Positions 37,762-46,048 of a stretch of 64,000 nucleotides of DNA are shown in pieces. The stretch lies in contig NZ_MUXF01000001.1 of the NCBI RefSeq assembly GCF_003063295.1, positions 124,001-188,000 on the forward strand, read 5' to 3'. The notes beneath the pieces are model-generated. The model was not told where the DNA came from, did no database searches, and saw only the letters and a list, made by a program, of their open reading frames with translations. This DNA comes from Arcobacter lacus (GTDB lineage Bacteria > Campylobacterota > Campylobacteria > Campylobacterales > Arcobacteraceae). Numbering within the stretch: position 1 is the first letter of the stretch; the number at the start of each line of letters is the position of its first letter. The position numbers were made by a program, and so were the translations under genes.

Positions 37762-38970
37762 TTAATTGGTATTCCACTTTTTTTCTTTTTCAAGTAATAT
37801 AGTTATATACTTGCTAGACCAAACAGCTAAAAGAAGGACAAAGATTGTAGCTGTAAGATTTATAAAGAATATATAATCAGAATCAAAATTTATACTAATA
37901 GAAGAAAAAATTCTAAGTAGTACAACAAATTGCATAACAATAAATATAAAAGTTGCAAATTTATTTGCGATAATTACTTTTCCAGAATGTCCTAAAATAA
38001 CTCTTGTTCCAAAACCAAGAAGCAATGTTACAAAATACCCTAAAGCTAAAGTATGAATAACAGCTTTTTCAAAATAAAAATTTGGAGCAACAAATGCAAA
38101 GACACTTTCTGTTATAGAAATAAAAAAAGCAACAACTATCCAATAAAGTCCAAGATATAAAACCCAAACAATAGAAGGAACTTTAAATAATGGTAATTTC
38201 CATCTTATCAACTCTTTTGTTATCACATATAAAAGTGGAATATCAGCAATAAGATTTAATTTTGCATTTTCAAAAGACAATAAAAAAACTTTTAAAACTA
38301 ATAATAAAAAGATTGTTTGAACTATTTTAGGGCTTTTATTTATCACATAATTTGGAGCTTTTGCTGTTGTAAAAAAAGGAATCATTCTTTGAGCAATAGT
38401 AAAAATAATCATAAACAAAAAAAGATAAAATCCACTATTAATCGAAAGTTTTGAGAAAAAATATGAATTTATAAAATCTAAATTTGAAACCAAAAACACA
38501 AAATGAGAAATAAGTCCTACAAAAAAAGCTATTAAAACCCATTTTGTATCTTCTTTTACTTTAATAACACTTTTTTTATGAATATTATAAAGAAGATTAA
38601 AACTAAGAATTTGTGCAATTAAAAGTAAAACTTGAAAAACAATAGTGATTTTAGAATAAAAGATTAAACTTAAAAATATTCCTAAACTTGAAATAAAATA
38701 TATATAAAATAGTCGCATATAATCTTTTGAAGCAATTTCACTTTGCATCAAAAATTTTGGGAAAACAACAAATAAAAAGCCTAAAAAAAACTGAATAAAA
38801 ACAACAAATACCAAACTATAAGCATGATATACAAGTAATGGCGCTTGAATATCTAAAATACTTGAATAAATCAAAATAAATAACATCATAAAAAGAGCAA
38901 AAAATAAAACACCATTTACAAAAAAAGGCTGATGTGGCTGTGAGGTAAATTTTTTGTACCAAGAAAGCAT
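37762..38970 (-). CDS. NnrS-family membrane protein
   Basis: About 12 hydrophobic segments fill 402 residues. The C-terminal motif H-T-L-A-L-G-Y followed by TRVILGHSGK (about residues 309-333) and the N-terminal QPHQPFF are the NnrS signatures, with conserved histidines thought to hold haem and copper. NnrS proteins protect against nitrosative stress. It is divergent from an ACR3/BASS-type transporter; a 5-5-5 inverted repeat (ATCAA/TTGAT, 39013-39027) lies between them. Its 3' flank holds the candidate small RNA. Confidence 0.8.
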   Translation of the reverse strand: MLSWYKKFTSQPHQPFFVNGVLFFALFMMLFILIYSSILDIQAPLLVYHAYSLVFVVFIQFFLGFLFVVFPKFLMQSEIASKDYMRLFYIYFISSLGIFLSLIFYSKITIVFQVLLLIAQILSFNLLYNIHKKSVIKVKEDTKWVLIAFFVGLISHFVFLVSNLDFINSYFFSKLSINSGFYLFLFMIIFTIAQRMIPFFTTAKAPNYVINKSPKIVQTIFLLLVLKVFLLSFENAKLNLIADIPLLYVITKELIRWKLPLFKVPSIVWVLYLGLYWIVVAFFISITESVFAFVAPNFYFEKAVIHTLALGYFVTLLLGFGTRVILGHSGKVIIANKFATFIFIVMQFVVLLRIFSSISINFDSDYIFFINLTATIFVLLLAVWSSKYITILLEKEKKWNTN

Positions 38971-39052
38971 AAATTCTCCTAAATTTTTTATTTGATTTTA
39001 GCTATTATAAATATCAATATCATTGATTTAAAACAATAAAATAAAGGTTTTT

Positions 39053-40027
39053 ATGAATTTATTAAAAATAAAAAATTTATTAGAAAATTATCAAATAAAT
39101 ATCTATTTTACAACTATTGCAATTGCAATATTGATTACTTTTTGTATTCCAAATACATCATATCTTGAAACAGCAATCAATCCAGCTTTAGCACTAATGC
39201 TATTTGTAACTTTTTTGCAAGTTCCTATATCAGAGCTAACTTCTGCCTTTAAAAATATTAAATTTATTTTTGCTTTGCTTTTTTCAAACTTTATTATTAT
39301 TCCAATTATTGTTTTTGGTCTTATACAATTTTTACCAGATAATCCACTTTTAAAATTGGGAGTTTTGTTTGTTTTATTAACTCCTTGTATTGATTATGTT
39401 GTTACATTTTCACACCTAGGAAAAGCAAATGCAAAACTTCTTCTTAGTTCAACTCCCATTTTATTGATAGTTCAAATGGCATTATTACCAATTTATCTAA
39501 ACATTTTTTTAGGAGAAGAAGCTTCTTTACTTGTAGAAATTTCACCATTTATTGAAGCATTTATTTTTTTGATTCTAATTCCATTTTCTCTTGCAACTAT
39601 ATTTCAAATTTGGTCTAAAAAAAGTAATTTTGGAGAAAAAATCGTAGATGTATTTAATATTTTACCAGTTCCATCAACTGCTTTAGTTCTATTTATTGTT
39701 ATTTTAGCTGTTGTTCCACGATTAAGTTTAGCAATAAATGATATTTTGTATGTTATTCCTATTTATGTGGTATTTGCAATTATTGCTCCAATGATTGGGA
39801 TAAGTGTAGGAAAACTATTCAAATTAAAAAAAGAGGAAAAAGTTTCAGTAGCTTTTAGTTCATCAACAAGAAACTCTTTAGTTATTTTACCTTTAGCATT
39901 AGCAGTACCAAATGCTTTGCCACTACTTCCAGCAGTTATTGTAACTCAAACATTTGTAGAATTAATAGCTGAAATAATTTATATTCGTATTTTTACAAAG
40001 TTAGATAAAAAAGGCAATTTCAACTAA
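39053..40027 (+). CDS. ACR3/BASS-type arsenic resistance transporter
   Basis: Ten hydrophobic segments in 324 residues show the bile acid/sodium symporter fold. PCIDYVVTFSHLGKANAKL (about 122-140) places a Cys-containing motif where ACR3 arsenite transporters have their conserved cysteine. SSTRNSLVILPLALA (about 275-289) is the second conserved block. No arsR or arsC gene is near, so arsenite export is a family-based guess and organic anion transport is possible. It ends in a terminator overlapping the stop. Confidence 0.75.
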   Translation: MNLLKIKNLLENYQINIYFTTIAIAILITFCIPNTSYLETAINPALALMLFVTFLQVPISELTSAFKNIKFIFALLFSNFIIIPIIVFGLIQFLPDNPLLKLGVLFVLLTPCIDYVVTFSHLGKANAKLLLSSTPILLIVQMALLPIYLNIFLGEEASLLVEISPFIEAFIFLILIPFSLATIFQIWSKKSNFGEKIVDVFNILPVPSTALVLFIVILAVVPRLSLAINDILYVIPIYVVFAIIAPMIGISVGKLFKLKKEEKVSVAFSSSTRNSLVILPLALAVPNALPLLPAVIVTQTFVELIAEIIYIRIFTKLDKKGNFN

Positions 40028-40047
40028 ATAGTTGAATTGCCTTTTTT
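40007..40047. terminator. Terminator between the ACR3-like and Sel1 genes
   Basis: A long stem (GGCAATTTCAACT with AGTTGAATTGCC, one bulge), flanked by A6 and T6 runs, overlaps the plus-strand stop and ends just before the minus-strand stop. It fits both convergent genes. Confidence 0.85.
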
Positions 40048-40050
40048 AAT

Positions 40051-40779
40051 TTATTTATTGAGATTATTGTGAGCTTTACAAGCTTCATCAAAATTCATAT
40101 CGCAAGCTCTTCTAAAATACTCTTTTGCATTTGCACTATTTTTTGCAAAGAACTTACCATCACTATACATAATTCCAAGATTATAACAAGCTGATGCATT
40201 TCCTAAATCACAAGCTTTTATATATAAGTTTGCAGCTTTTAAAGGTGCTTTTTCAACTCCATCTTCATTTTGGTATTTTACAGCTAAGTTATAACAAGCT
40301 TTTGCATGATTTAAATCACAAGCTTTTGTTAAAAATTCAACTGCTTTAAAAGTATGCCTTTCAACTCCATCACCAGTTTCATACATAGTTCCAAGATTAT
40401 AACAAGCTGCACTAATTCCTTGATTACAAAGTTTTTCATATAGTTCAACAGCTTTAAAAGAGTCTTTTACTTCTTGTGCATTTTCATACATATAAGCCAA
40501 ATTGTAACAAGCATTTGTATGTCCTAAATCACAAGCTTTTGAAAAAAGTTGTACTGCTTTTGGATAATTTTTCGCAATTTTATCACCTTTGTAATACATA
40601 AGTCCTAGATTATAACAACCAGAACTTGCACCTTCATTACAACTGTTTTGAAAAATATTTGCAGCTTCTAAAACATTTCCTTTTTCTAACTCTTCAAATC
40701 CATCATTTACAACTGAAGCATTTAACGTTAAAAACCCTAAACTCAATAAAAGCATCATTTTAAATAAATTTTTGAACAT
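40051..40779 (-). CDS. Exported Cys-rich Sel1-repeat protein (Hcp-like)
   Basis: A signal peptide (about residues 1-21, ending LNA-S) precedes about six Sel1/TPR-like repeats of 36 residues, each with the pattern A-C-D-L-G/N...A-C-Y-N-L-G. The cysteines come in pairs eight residues apart, as in the disulfide-bonded repeats of Helicobacter cysteine-rich proteins (Hcp). The protein is probably periplasmic or secreted, with a protein-binding role; the partner is unknown. AAAGGAGAAAT precedes the ATG. Confidence 0.9.
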   Translation of the reverse strand: MFKNLFKMMLLLSLGFLTLNASVVNDGFEELEKGNVLEAANIFQNSCNEGASSGCYNLGLMYYKGDKIAKNYPKAVQLFSKACDLGHTNACYNLAYMYENAQEVKDSFKAVELYEKLCNQGISAACYNLGTMYETGDGVERHTFKAVEFLTKACDLNHAKACYNLAVKYQNEDGVEKAPLKAANLYIKACDLGNASACYNLGIMYSDGKFFAKNSANAKEYFRRACDMNFDEACKAHNNLNK

Positions 40780-40863
40780 AATTTCTCCTTTATAAAAAAT
40801 TATTATTGTACATATTATAACTATTTTTGGTTAATCGAAAGAAAAAAAAGAGGAATATAAAAG

Positions 40864-40889
40864 TTTAAAGCCACAAAAGTGGCTTTAAA
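40864..40889 (-). terminator. Terminator after tpx
   Basis: TTTAAAGCCAC and GTGGCTTTAAA form a perfect 11-base stem around AAAA, directly after the tpx stop codon on the minus strand. The downstream U-run is interrupted (AAACTTTT). Confidence 0.7.
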
Positions 40890-40891
40890 AA

Positions 40892-41431
40892 TTAGTGACA
40901 ACTTCCACAACAAGAAGTTGATGTAGCACCTTTTGCAGCTTCTAAAACTGCATCATAATCTGGTTCAGCTGTAATTTCTGGAACTATTTGTTTATAAACA
41001 ATTTTTCCTGAAGCATTTATGATAAATATTGCTCGAGCTGTAAGTCCAGATAATGGTCCATTTGCTTGTAAAACACCATAAGATTTTGCAAAAGCTTTTG
41101 CTCTAAAATCTGATCCAACTTTTAAGTTTTCTATTCCTTCTGTTGTACAGAATCTTTTCATAGCAAATGGTAAATCCATAGAAACTACAATAACTTCTGC
41201 ATTTTCAATTTTTGCTGCTTCGCTATTAAATCTTCTAGTTTCAGTTGCACAAACACCTGTATCTAAAGAAGGAACAACTACAATAACTTGAGCTTTTCCA
41301 TTTTGTCCACCAATAGTAATATCACTTAAATCTTGTCCTACAACTGTAACAACTGGAGCAATATCACCAACATTTAATTCTGTACCATTTAAAGTTACTT
41401 CAAGTTCACCTTTAAATTTTACTGTTGCCAT
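40892..41431 (-). CDS. tpx: Thiol peroxidase Tpx with Cys-rich C-terminal tail
   Basis: This atypical 2-Cys peroxiredoxin reduces organic and hydrogen peroxides with thioredoxin. The peroxidatic cysteine is C61 in SLDTGVCATETRRF and the resolving cysteine is C95 in KRFCTTE, the same numbers as in E. coli Tpx. The protein is 179 residues, about ten longer than usual, and ends in TSCCGSCH, adding C174, C175, C178 and H179. This tail looks metal-binding and is not part of the standard fold. A minus-strand TATAAT (41462-41467) is the likely promoter. Confidence 0.95.
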   Translation of the reverse strand: MATVKFKGELEVTLNGTELNVGDIAPVVTVVGQDLSDITIGGQNGKAQVIVVVPSLDTGVCATETRRFNSEAAKIENAEVIVVSMDLPFAMKRFCTTEGIENLKVGSDFRAKAFAKSYGVLQANGPLSGLTARAIFIINASGKIVYKQIVPEITAEPDYDAVLEAAKGATSTSCCGSCH

Positions 41432-41511
41432 TTATAAATCCTTTATTAATATATTTTTGAAATTATAGTCAAATCGGATAAAAATACTCTTATTCTAAAT
41501 CAAGATATTTT

Positions 41512-42336
41512 TTATTTTATCCTTATGCAATTTTCTTCTAAAATTATTTTATTTTCACTTAAAAGTTTTGTTAAAGATGCTTTAAAAGATTTTTTACTTA
41601 TTCCAAAAACTTCTTTTATATCTTCTGCTTCACTTTTATATGTAAAATTCAGTTCTCCACCATTATTTTCTAAAACTTCAAAAACTTTATCATCTACTAT
41701 TTTTTGACCTATTTTTTGTAAAGAAATATCAAGTTTATTGTCTTCTCTCACATTTTTTACATAAGCTCTTTTTTTATCACCAATTTTTAAATTTTCAAAA
41801 ACTTCACTATGGAAAATCATACCTTCATAACGATTATTTACAATTACTTTATAACCTAATGGTGTTTTAGAATAAAGGATTATTTCTACTTCATCATTTT
41901 TTTCTAAGTTTCTTATTTTTTTTAATAAATCATATTTTTCAGAAGCTATAAGTCTATTTGTTTTTTCATCTAATTGTAATTGTAAAACTTTGTATGAACC
42001 AACATTAAAACTACTTTTTTGTCTATTTTTTGGAACTAAAATATCTTTTGGTAAACCAATATCAACAAATGCCCCAAATTTTGCAGTATCTACAACTTTT
42101 AAAAAAGCAAATTCATGTAGATATAAATATGGTTTAAGAGTAGTTGCTACAAGTCTATCTTCACTATCTGTATAAATAAACACATCTAACAAACTATCAA
42201 CTAACATTGATTTTTCAACATAAGCATTTGGCAATAAAACTTCTGTTTCATCGCCACTTATCAAATAAATTCCTGGTTCACTTACTCTATTTACTTTTAA
42301 AGTATTTATTTTTCCTATTTCTATTTTTTCATTCAT
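41512..42336 (-). CDS. S1-domain RNA-binding protein (CvfB/YitL-like)
   Basis: Of 274 residues, the first 210 form three S1-like OB folds; the middle one (FLKVVDTAKFGAFVDIG, about 78-94) is the most typical. The C-terminus (about 215-272) looks like a winged helix: ELNFTYKSEAEDIKEVFGISKKSFKASL. That order matches the CvfB family, which binds RNA and affects virulence-gene regulation in Gram-positives. Its function in Campylobacterota is not known to me. It follows znuB by 21 bases and may share its transcript. Confidence 0.82.
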   Translation of the reverse strand: MNEKIEIGKINTLKVNRVSEPGIYLISGDETEVLLPNAYVEKSMLVDSLLDVFIYTDSEDRLVATTLKPYLYLHEFAFLKVVDTAKFGAFVDIGLPKDILVPKNRQKSSFNVGSYKVLQLQLDEKTNRLIASEKYDLLKKIRNLEKNDEVEIILYSKTPLGYKVIVNNRYEGMIFHSEVFENLKIGDKKRAYVKNVREDNKLDISLQKIGQKIVDDKVFEVLENNGGELNFTYKSEAEDIKEVFGISKKSFKASLTKLLSENKIILEENCIRIK

Positions 42337-42357
42337 TTTGGTCTTTCCGATTTTTTT

Positions 42358-43158
42358 TTATTTTTTTAATTTCAAAAGTTTTACAACTCCTAAAATCACA
42401 ACTGCCACCATAATAATACTTGCACCTGAACTAATATCATAAAGGTATGAAACAATAAGTCCAATAATAGTGAATATTGTAGCTAAAATAGCGCTAATTA
42501 TCATCATATTTGAAAGTCTACTTGCAAAAGTTTCTGCTAAATAAGTAGGAATTGTAAGAAGTGCAATAACAAGTATAAGTCCAACTGCTTTAATTGCAGC
42601 AACAACACAAAGTGCTGATAAAATCAAAATTAAAGTATAAAAAAACTCTACATTTATTCCTCTAAGACTTGCAAATTCACTATCATATGAAACTGCAAGT
42701 ATTTGTTTATAAAAAAATACAACAATTGCAATTATAAAAATATCTAAAAGAGTCATATAAATTATATCTTGATGTGAAACTGCAATAATACTTCCAAACA
42801 AATAACTCATCAAATCTACATTATAGCCAGGAGTTAAATCCACAAAAATAATTCCTATTGCCATACCACTTGCCCACATCATACCAATAATAGCATCAAT
42901 TCTTGTTCTATTTTTTAAAGTTATAAAAGCGATTAAAATAGCTGTAATCACTGCAAAAATTGTTGCTCCTAAAAGTACAGGAATTCCTAAATAAATAGCA
43001 AGTCCAATTCCACCATAAGAACTATGAGCTATTCCACCTGTTAGAAATGTAACTTTATTTACAACTACAAGTGAACCTATAATTCCAGCTGCAATAGAGA
43101 TTAAAATTCCTGAAATCAAAGCATTTTGAATAAAATCATATTGTAAAACTTCAAACAT
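42358..43158 (-). CDS. znuB: Metal ABC transporter permease (ZnuB-like)
   Basis: This 266-residue inner-membrane protein has seven to eight hydrophobic segments and the ABC-3 family pattern (GGIAHSSYGGIGLAIYLGI near residues 40-58; LLTIPTYLAETFA near 200). It would move zinc, or possibly manganese or iron, across the inner membrane with the ATPase encoded ten bases upstream. No periplasmic binding protein gene (znuA) is adjacent; it must be elsewhere. The substrate is an inference from the family and from the His/Cys tail of the ATPase. Confidence 0.85.
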   Translation of the reverse strand: MFEVLQYDFIQNALISGILISIAAGIIGSLVVVNKVTFLTGGIAHSSYGGIGLAIYLGIPVLLGATIFAVITAILIAFITLKNRTRIDAIIGMMWASGMAIGIIFVDLTPGYNVDLMSYLFGSIIAVSHQDIIYMTLLDIFIIAIVVFFYKQILAVSYDSEFASLRGINVEFFYTLILILSALCVVAAIKAVGLILVIALLTIPTYLAETFASRLSNMMIISAILATIFTIIGLIVSYLYDISSGASIIMVAVVILGVVKLLKLKK

Positions 43159-43168
43159 TTTTTATCCT

Positions 43169-43909
43169 TTAATGACTATGATTACAACAAATTTGAGTTT
43201 TACCTAAAGCTGAAAGAAGTTCAACTTCGCATAAGTGTTCATTTTGTGTTGTTAAATTTTTTTGTACATTTTCTAAAGAGTGATAAACTATATTTTTATT
43301 TATGTGTGCTACTTTTTTTGCATAATTTAATAAAACTGAAATATCATGGCTTATAACAACAACACATATTTGTTTATTTAACCCTTGTAATAAATCATAT
43401 ATTTCTTGTTGTCCTTTTACATCTATACTTGCTGTTGGTTCATCTAAAAGTAGAATTTTAGGATTTGAACAAAGTGCTCGTGCTATAAAAACTCTTTGCC
43501 TTTGTCCCCCACTTAAATCTCCAATTTTAGAGTTTGCGTATGCGCTCATTCCAACTTGTTCCAAAGATAATTTGGCACAAGCTATATCCTCTTTTGAATA
43601 TCCAAATAATTTTCTTTTTGAAGTTATATGTCCCATTAAAACAATTTCAAGTGCCGTTATAGGAAAATCCATATTTAAGTTTGTATTTTGGGGAACATAT
43701 CCCATTTGGCTTGTTTTAATATTTTTTATTATTGTTCCACTTTGAGGTTCTAATAAACCTAAAATGAGTTTTAAAAGAGTTGATTTTCCACCACCATTTG
43801 GTCCAATAATAGCCAAAAAATCATCACTTTTGATAGATAAATTTATATTTTCTAATACATTTGTTTTCTGATATTTAAAAGATAAATTGCTTATATTTAT
43901 TAATTCCAC
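43169..43909 (-). CDS. znuC: Metal ABC transporter ATP-binding protein (ZnuC-like)
   Basis: This is an ABC ATPase with Walker A GPNGGGKST near residues 37-45, signature LSGGQRQR and Walker B ILLLDEPTASID. The last 25 residues carry EHLCEVE and end ICCNHSH, a His/Cys-rich tail typical of zinc-type partners. The frame opens at a TTG at 43939, but I start at the GTG at 43909 (246 residues). AAGG lies six bases before the GTG, and the TTG is inside a perfect palindrome that is more likely an operator. Confidence 0.87.
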   Translation of the reverse strand: MELINISNLSFKYQKTNVLENINLSIKSDDFLAIIGPNGGGKSTLLKLILGLLEPQSGTIIKNIKTSQMGYVPQNTNLNMDFPITALEIVLMGHITSKRKLFGYSKEDIACAKLSLEQVGMSAYANSKIGDLSGGQRQRVFIARALCSNPKILLLDEPTASIDVKGQQEIYDLLQGLNKQICVVVISHDISVLLNYAKKVAHINKNIVYHSLENVQKNLTTQNEHLCEVELLSALGKTQICCNHSH

Positions 43910-43922
43910 TAAAAACCTTAAT

Positions 43923-43939
43923 TTGCAACTTTGTTGCAA
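43923..43939. promoter_or_regulatory. 17-base palindrome before znuC, candidate metal-regulator operator
   Basis: TTGCAAC, TTT, GTTGCAA: seven perfect pairs with a three-base centre, 13 bases before the znuC GTG. A minus-strand TAAAAT-like -10 lies immediately upstream, so a bound repressor would cover the transcription start. A Zur- or Fur-type regulator is an inference from the genes controlled. Confidence 0.55.
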
Positions 43940-43965
43940 TTTTATCTAAATGTGGATTAATCTTT

Positions 43966-44712
43966 CTAAATTTCACCTTTTGCATATGAATAAATCATTC
44001 CTAAATATTCGTGGAATGCTAACTCAACTTTTTTGATATTTGTTGCATTAAAATATGAAGTTGGATAAGTGCTTGTAAAAAATTTATGATTTGTAGGACT
44101 AGCAATTATATTTAAGTCTTCTTTTTCAAACAACATAACGGCTCTTTTCATGTGACTTGCTGTTGTTACAAGAATAAGTTTTTGATTTCCTACTATTTTT
44201 TTAGCTTCGATTGCTTCTTCTTTTGTATCTTTTGGAGTATCAAGAGTAATAATATCTGCTTCATTTACTCCTAAACTTATTGCTAATTTTTTTTGCATTT
44301 GAGCATGAGAGTTTACATCATCAAAACTATAACCTGAAACTATTAATTTTGAATTTTCTAAGTTTTTATAGTGTCTTATACCTTCAATAAGTCTATTTAT
44401 AGCTGTTGTATTTAATTCAGAAGTTATAGGAAAATTATCATTTGTTTTATGTCCATTTCCTAAAACTAAAATATATTTTATATCTTTTGGTGTCTCTTTT
44501 AATGCTGGATAAGCATTTTCAAGGGGAGATATAATCATATTTGAAATAGTTTGATTTGATAAAAGGGCAAACCACAAAAATCCTAAAACTAAAAATATTT
44601 TTGCTTTTTCATATGAGTTTTTTAGTAAAAAAAACAAAGCTAAAAAAAGTAGAATAAGTCCTATTGGAATGGGTAAAAAGAAGGCTGAAATAATTTTTTT
44701 TAAAACAAACAT
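43966..44712 (-). CDS. YdcF/ElyC-like DUF218 membrane protein
   Basis: Two N-terminal membrane segments (about residues 8-28 and 36-54) precede a DUF218 domain. Blocks YILVLGNGH (about 85-93), TAINRLIEGIRHYK, LIVSGYSFDD and LVTTASHMKRAVMLFEK are those of ElyC/SanA/YdcF proteins. ElyC affects lipid-carrier use in peptidoglycan synthesis in E. coli; the biochemical activity is unclear. The gene starts right at the end of the MEMO-like gene and lies 56 bases before the znuC operator region. Confidence 0.85.
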   Translation of the reverse strand: MFVLKKIISAFFLPIPIGLILLFLALFFLLKNSYEKAKIFLVLGFLWFALLSNQTISNMIISPLENAYPALKETPKDIKYILVLGNGHKTNDNFPITSELNTTAINRLIEGIRHYKNLENSKLIVSGYSFDDVNSHAQMQKKLAISLGVNEADIITLDTPKDTKEEAIEAKKIVGNQKLILVTTASHMKRAVMLFEKEDLNIIASPTNHKFFTSTYPTSYFNATNIKKVELAFHEYLGMIYSYAKGEI

Positions 44713-45498
44713 TTAATCTCCTATAAGTGCTGATGTATATCCAACAACTCTACTTTTATCATTTGAAAAATTTGCACTTGTACAATAATGTAAAACTTTT
44801 GTTTTCAATTTATTTTTAATTGAAAAATCAATTATGGATTCTAATCCAGTTTTTCCACAAGCTTCACAATGGTTAAAAAGTTCTAAATTTTGTTTTTCAA
44901 TAGCATTTAAACAAATATTATCTAGTTTTTGTGCTTCTTCTTGAGTATAAAAATGACTCAAGTCAGAACTTATAACTATTAGATTTTCATCATTCTTTAA
45001 AATATCTTCTATCACTTTTTCTAAATCTTTGTAATCGATATCACCATAAACTATCTCAACTATTTTGATATCTTCAAAATAATGTCTTATAAAAGGCATT
45101 TGAGTTTCAGTTGAATGTTCAAATTCACATTCAGCATCAAAATTTAAAAAATCAAATTTATTTATAAGTTTTTGACTAAAATCTTTATCTATTTTTAAAT
45201 TTCCTAATGGAGTTTCATACTCATCATAAAGTGCTACGCTAGCTCCATTTAAAAAAACTCTATGAGATACTCCAATAATAATAACTCTTTTAAAACTTTT
45301 TTTGCAAGCCAATTTATAAGCTAAATTTGCAGTAAATCCGCTATAAACATATCCAGCATGAGGGACAATAATAGCTTTAATATTTTCAAAACCATTTAGC
45401 TTTAAATCAACACTATTAAAATGTTCTATATATTTTAAGATTTCATCTTTATCATTTGGATAAAAACTTCCACTAACAACTGCTTTCCTTATAGTCAT
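44713..45498 (-). CDS. AmmeMemoRadiSam system protein B (MEMO1 family)
   Basis: The 261-residue protein follows the MEMO fold. AIIVPHAGYVYSGFTA (about residues 43-58) and a HSTETQMPF block (about 122-130) contain the His residues, and a late C (EACGKTG) completes the usual metal site. MEMO proteins resemble nonhaem-iron dioxygenases, and human MEMO1 has been reported to bind iron or copper. It overlaps the AMMECR1-like gene by four bases. The radical-SAM third member of the system is not in this window. Confidence 0.9.
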   Translation of the reverse strand: MTIRKAVVSGSFYPNDKDEILKYIEHFNSVDLKLNGFENIKAIIVPHAGYVYSGFTANLAYKLACKKSFKRVIIIGVSHRVFLNGASVALYDEYETPLGNLKIDKDFSQKLINKFDFLNFDAECEFEHSTETQMPFIRHYFEDIKIVEIVYGDIDYKDLEKVIEDILKNDENLIVISSDLSHFYTQEEAQKLDNICLNAIEKQNLELFNHCEACGKTGLESIIDFSIKNKLKTKVLHYCTSANFSNDKSRVVGYTSALIGD

Positions 45499-46037
45499 TT
45501 TATTTTTTTCACTTCATAAATAAAAATTTGTGGATGAAAATCTAAATCTATCTCAAAACTTCCTTTATGACAAAGATGAGCAAAAAAATCTTCAAAAGTT
45601 GGAAGTTGTTCCCAAACTTGTGGTAAAAAAGTGCTTTTTCTACCATGATATTGCAAAATTACTCCATGAATATTTGGTTTTAGTTTTGATTTTAAATCTT
45701 CTAAATCTTTATATATTATTTCAATAGGTGCTGTTAAAATAGAAATTTCAATATTTATTTTTTCAAATTCTTCTAAACTTAATTCATAAAATCTTGGATC
45801 TTCGAAAGCAGCGGCATAAGAGTTAGAAATCAAATCATCAAGCAAACTTCTATATGCATAAAGTGTGCCAATACAACCACGAAGTTGTCCATCTAAAGTT
45901 AAAGTTACAAAAGTAGCACCAATATTCTTAAGTTTTGGAAAATCTTTTAAAAGTTTTTCTTTATCTATCAATATACTTTCATCAAATCTTTTTTGAATAG
46001 CTTTCTTTGCAATATCTAATAAAACTTGATTTTCCAT
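45495..46037 (-). CDS. AmmeMemoRadiSam system protein A (AMMECR1 family)
   Basis: The 180-residue AMMECR1 domain has the hallmark LRGCIGTL (about residues 50-57) and a downstream AAFEDPRF block (about 75-82) with LTAPIEI after it. The invariant cysteine sits in LRGCIG. The biochemical function is unknown; in bacteria the gene is usually adjacent to a MEMO-like and a radical-SAM gene. Here it lies between hemH (11 bases upstream) and the MEMO-like gene (four-base overlap). Confidence 0.92.
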   Translation of the reverse strand: MENQVLLDIAKKAIQKRFDESILIDKEKLLKDFPKLKNIGATFVTLTLDGQLRGCIGTLYAYRSLLDDLISNSYAAAFEDPRFYELSLEEFEKINIEISILTAPIEIIYKDLEDLKSKLKPNIHGVILQYHGRKSTFLPQVWEQLPTFEDFFAHLCHKGSFEIDLDFHPQIFIYEVKKIK

Positions 46038-46048
46038 CTAATTCTTTC

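Noticed and set aside
39013-39027. ATCAA-N5-TTGAT inverted repeat between nnrS and the ACR3-like gene as an FNR site
   Set aside because: The arms are in the opposite order to an FNR box (TTGAT-N4-ATCAA) and the arms are only five bases, so chance is likely in this AT-rich DNA.
40051-40779. Regular repeated DNA that might suggest a CRISPR or tandem-repeat array
   Set aside because: The periodicity of about 108 bases is the coding repeat of Sel1 units; there are no identical repeats with unique spacers.
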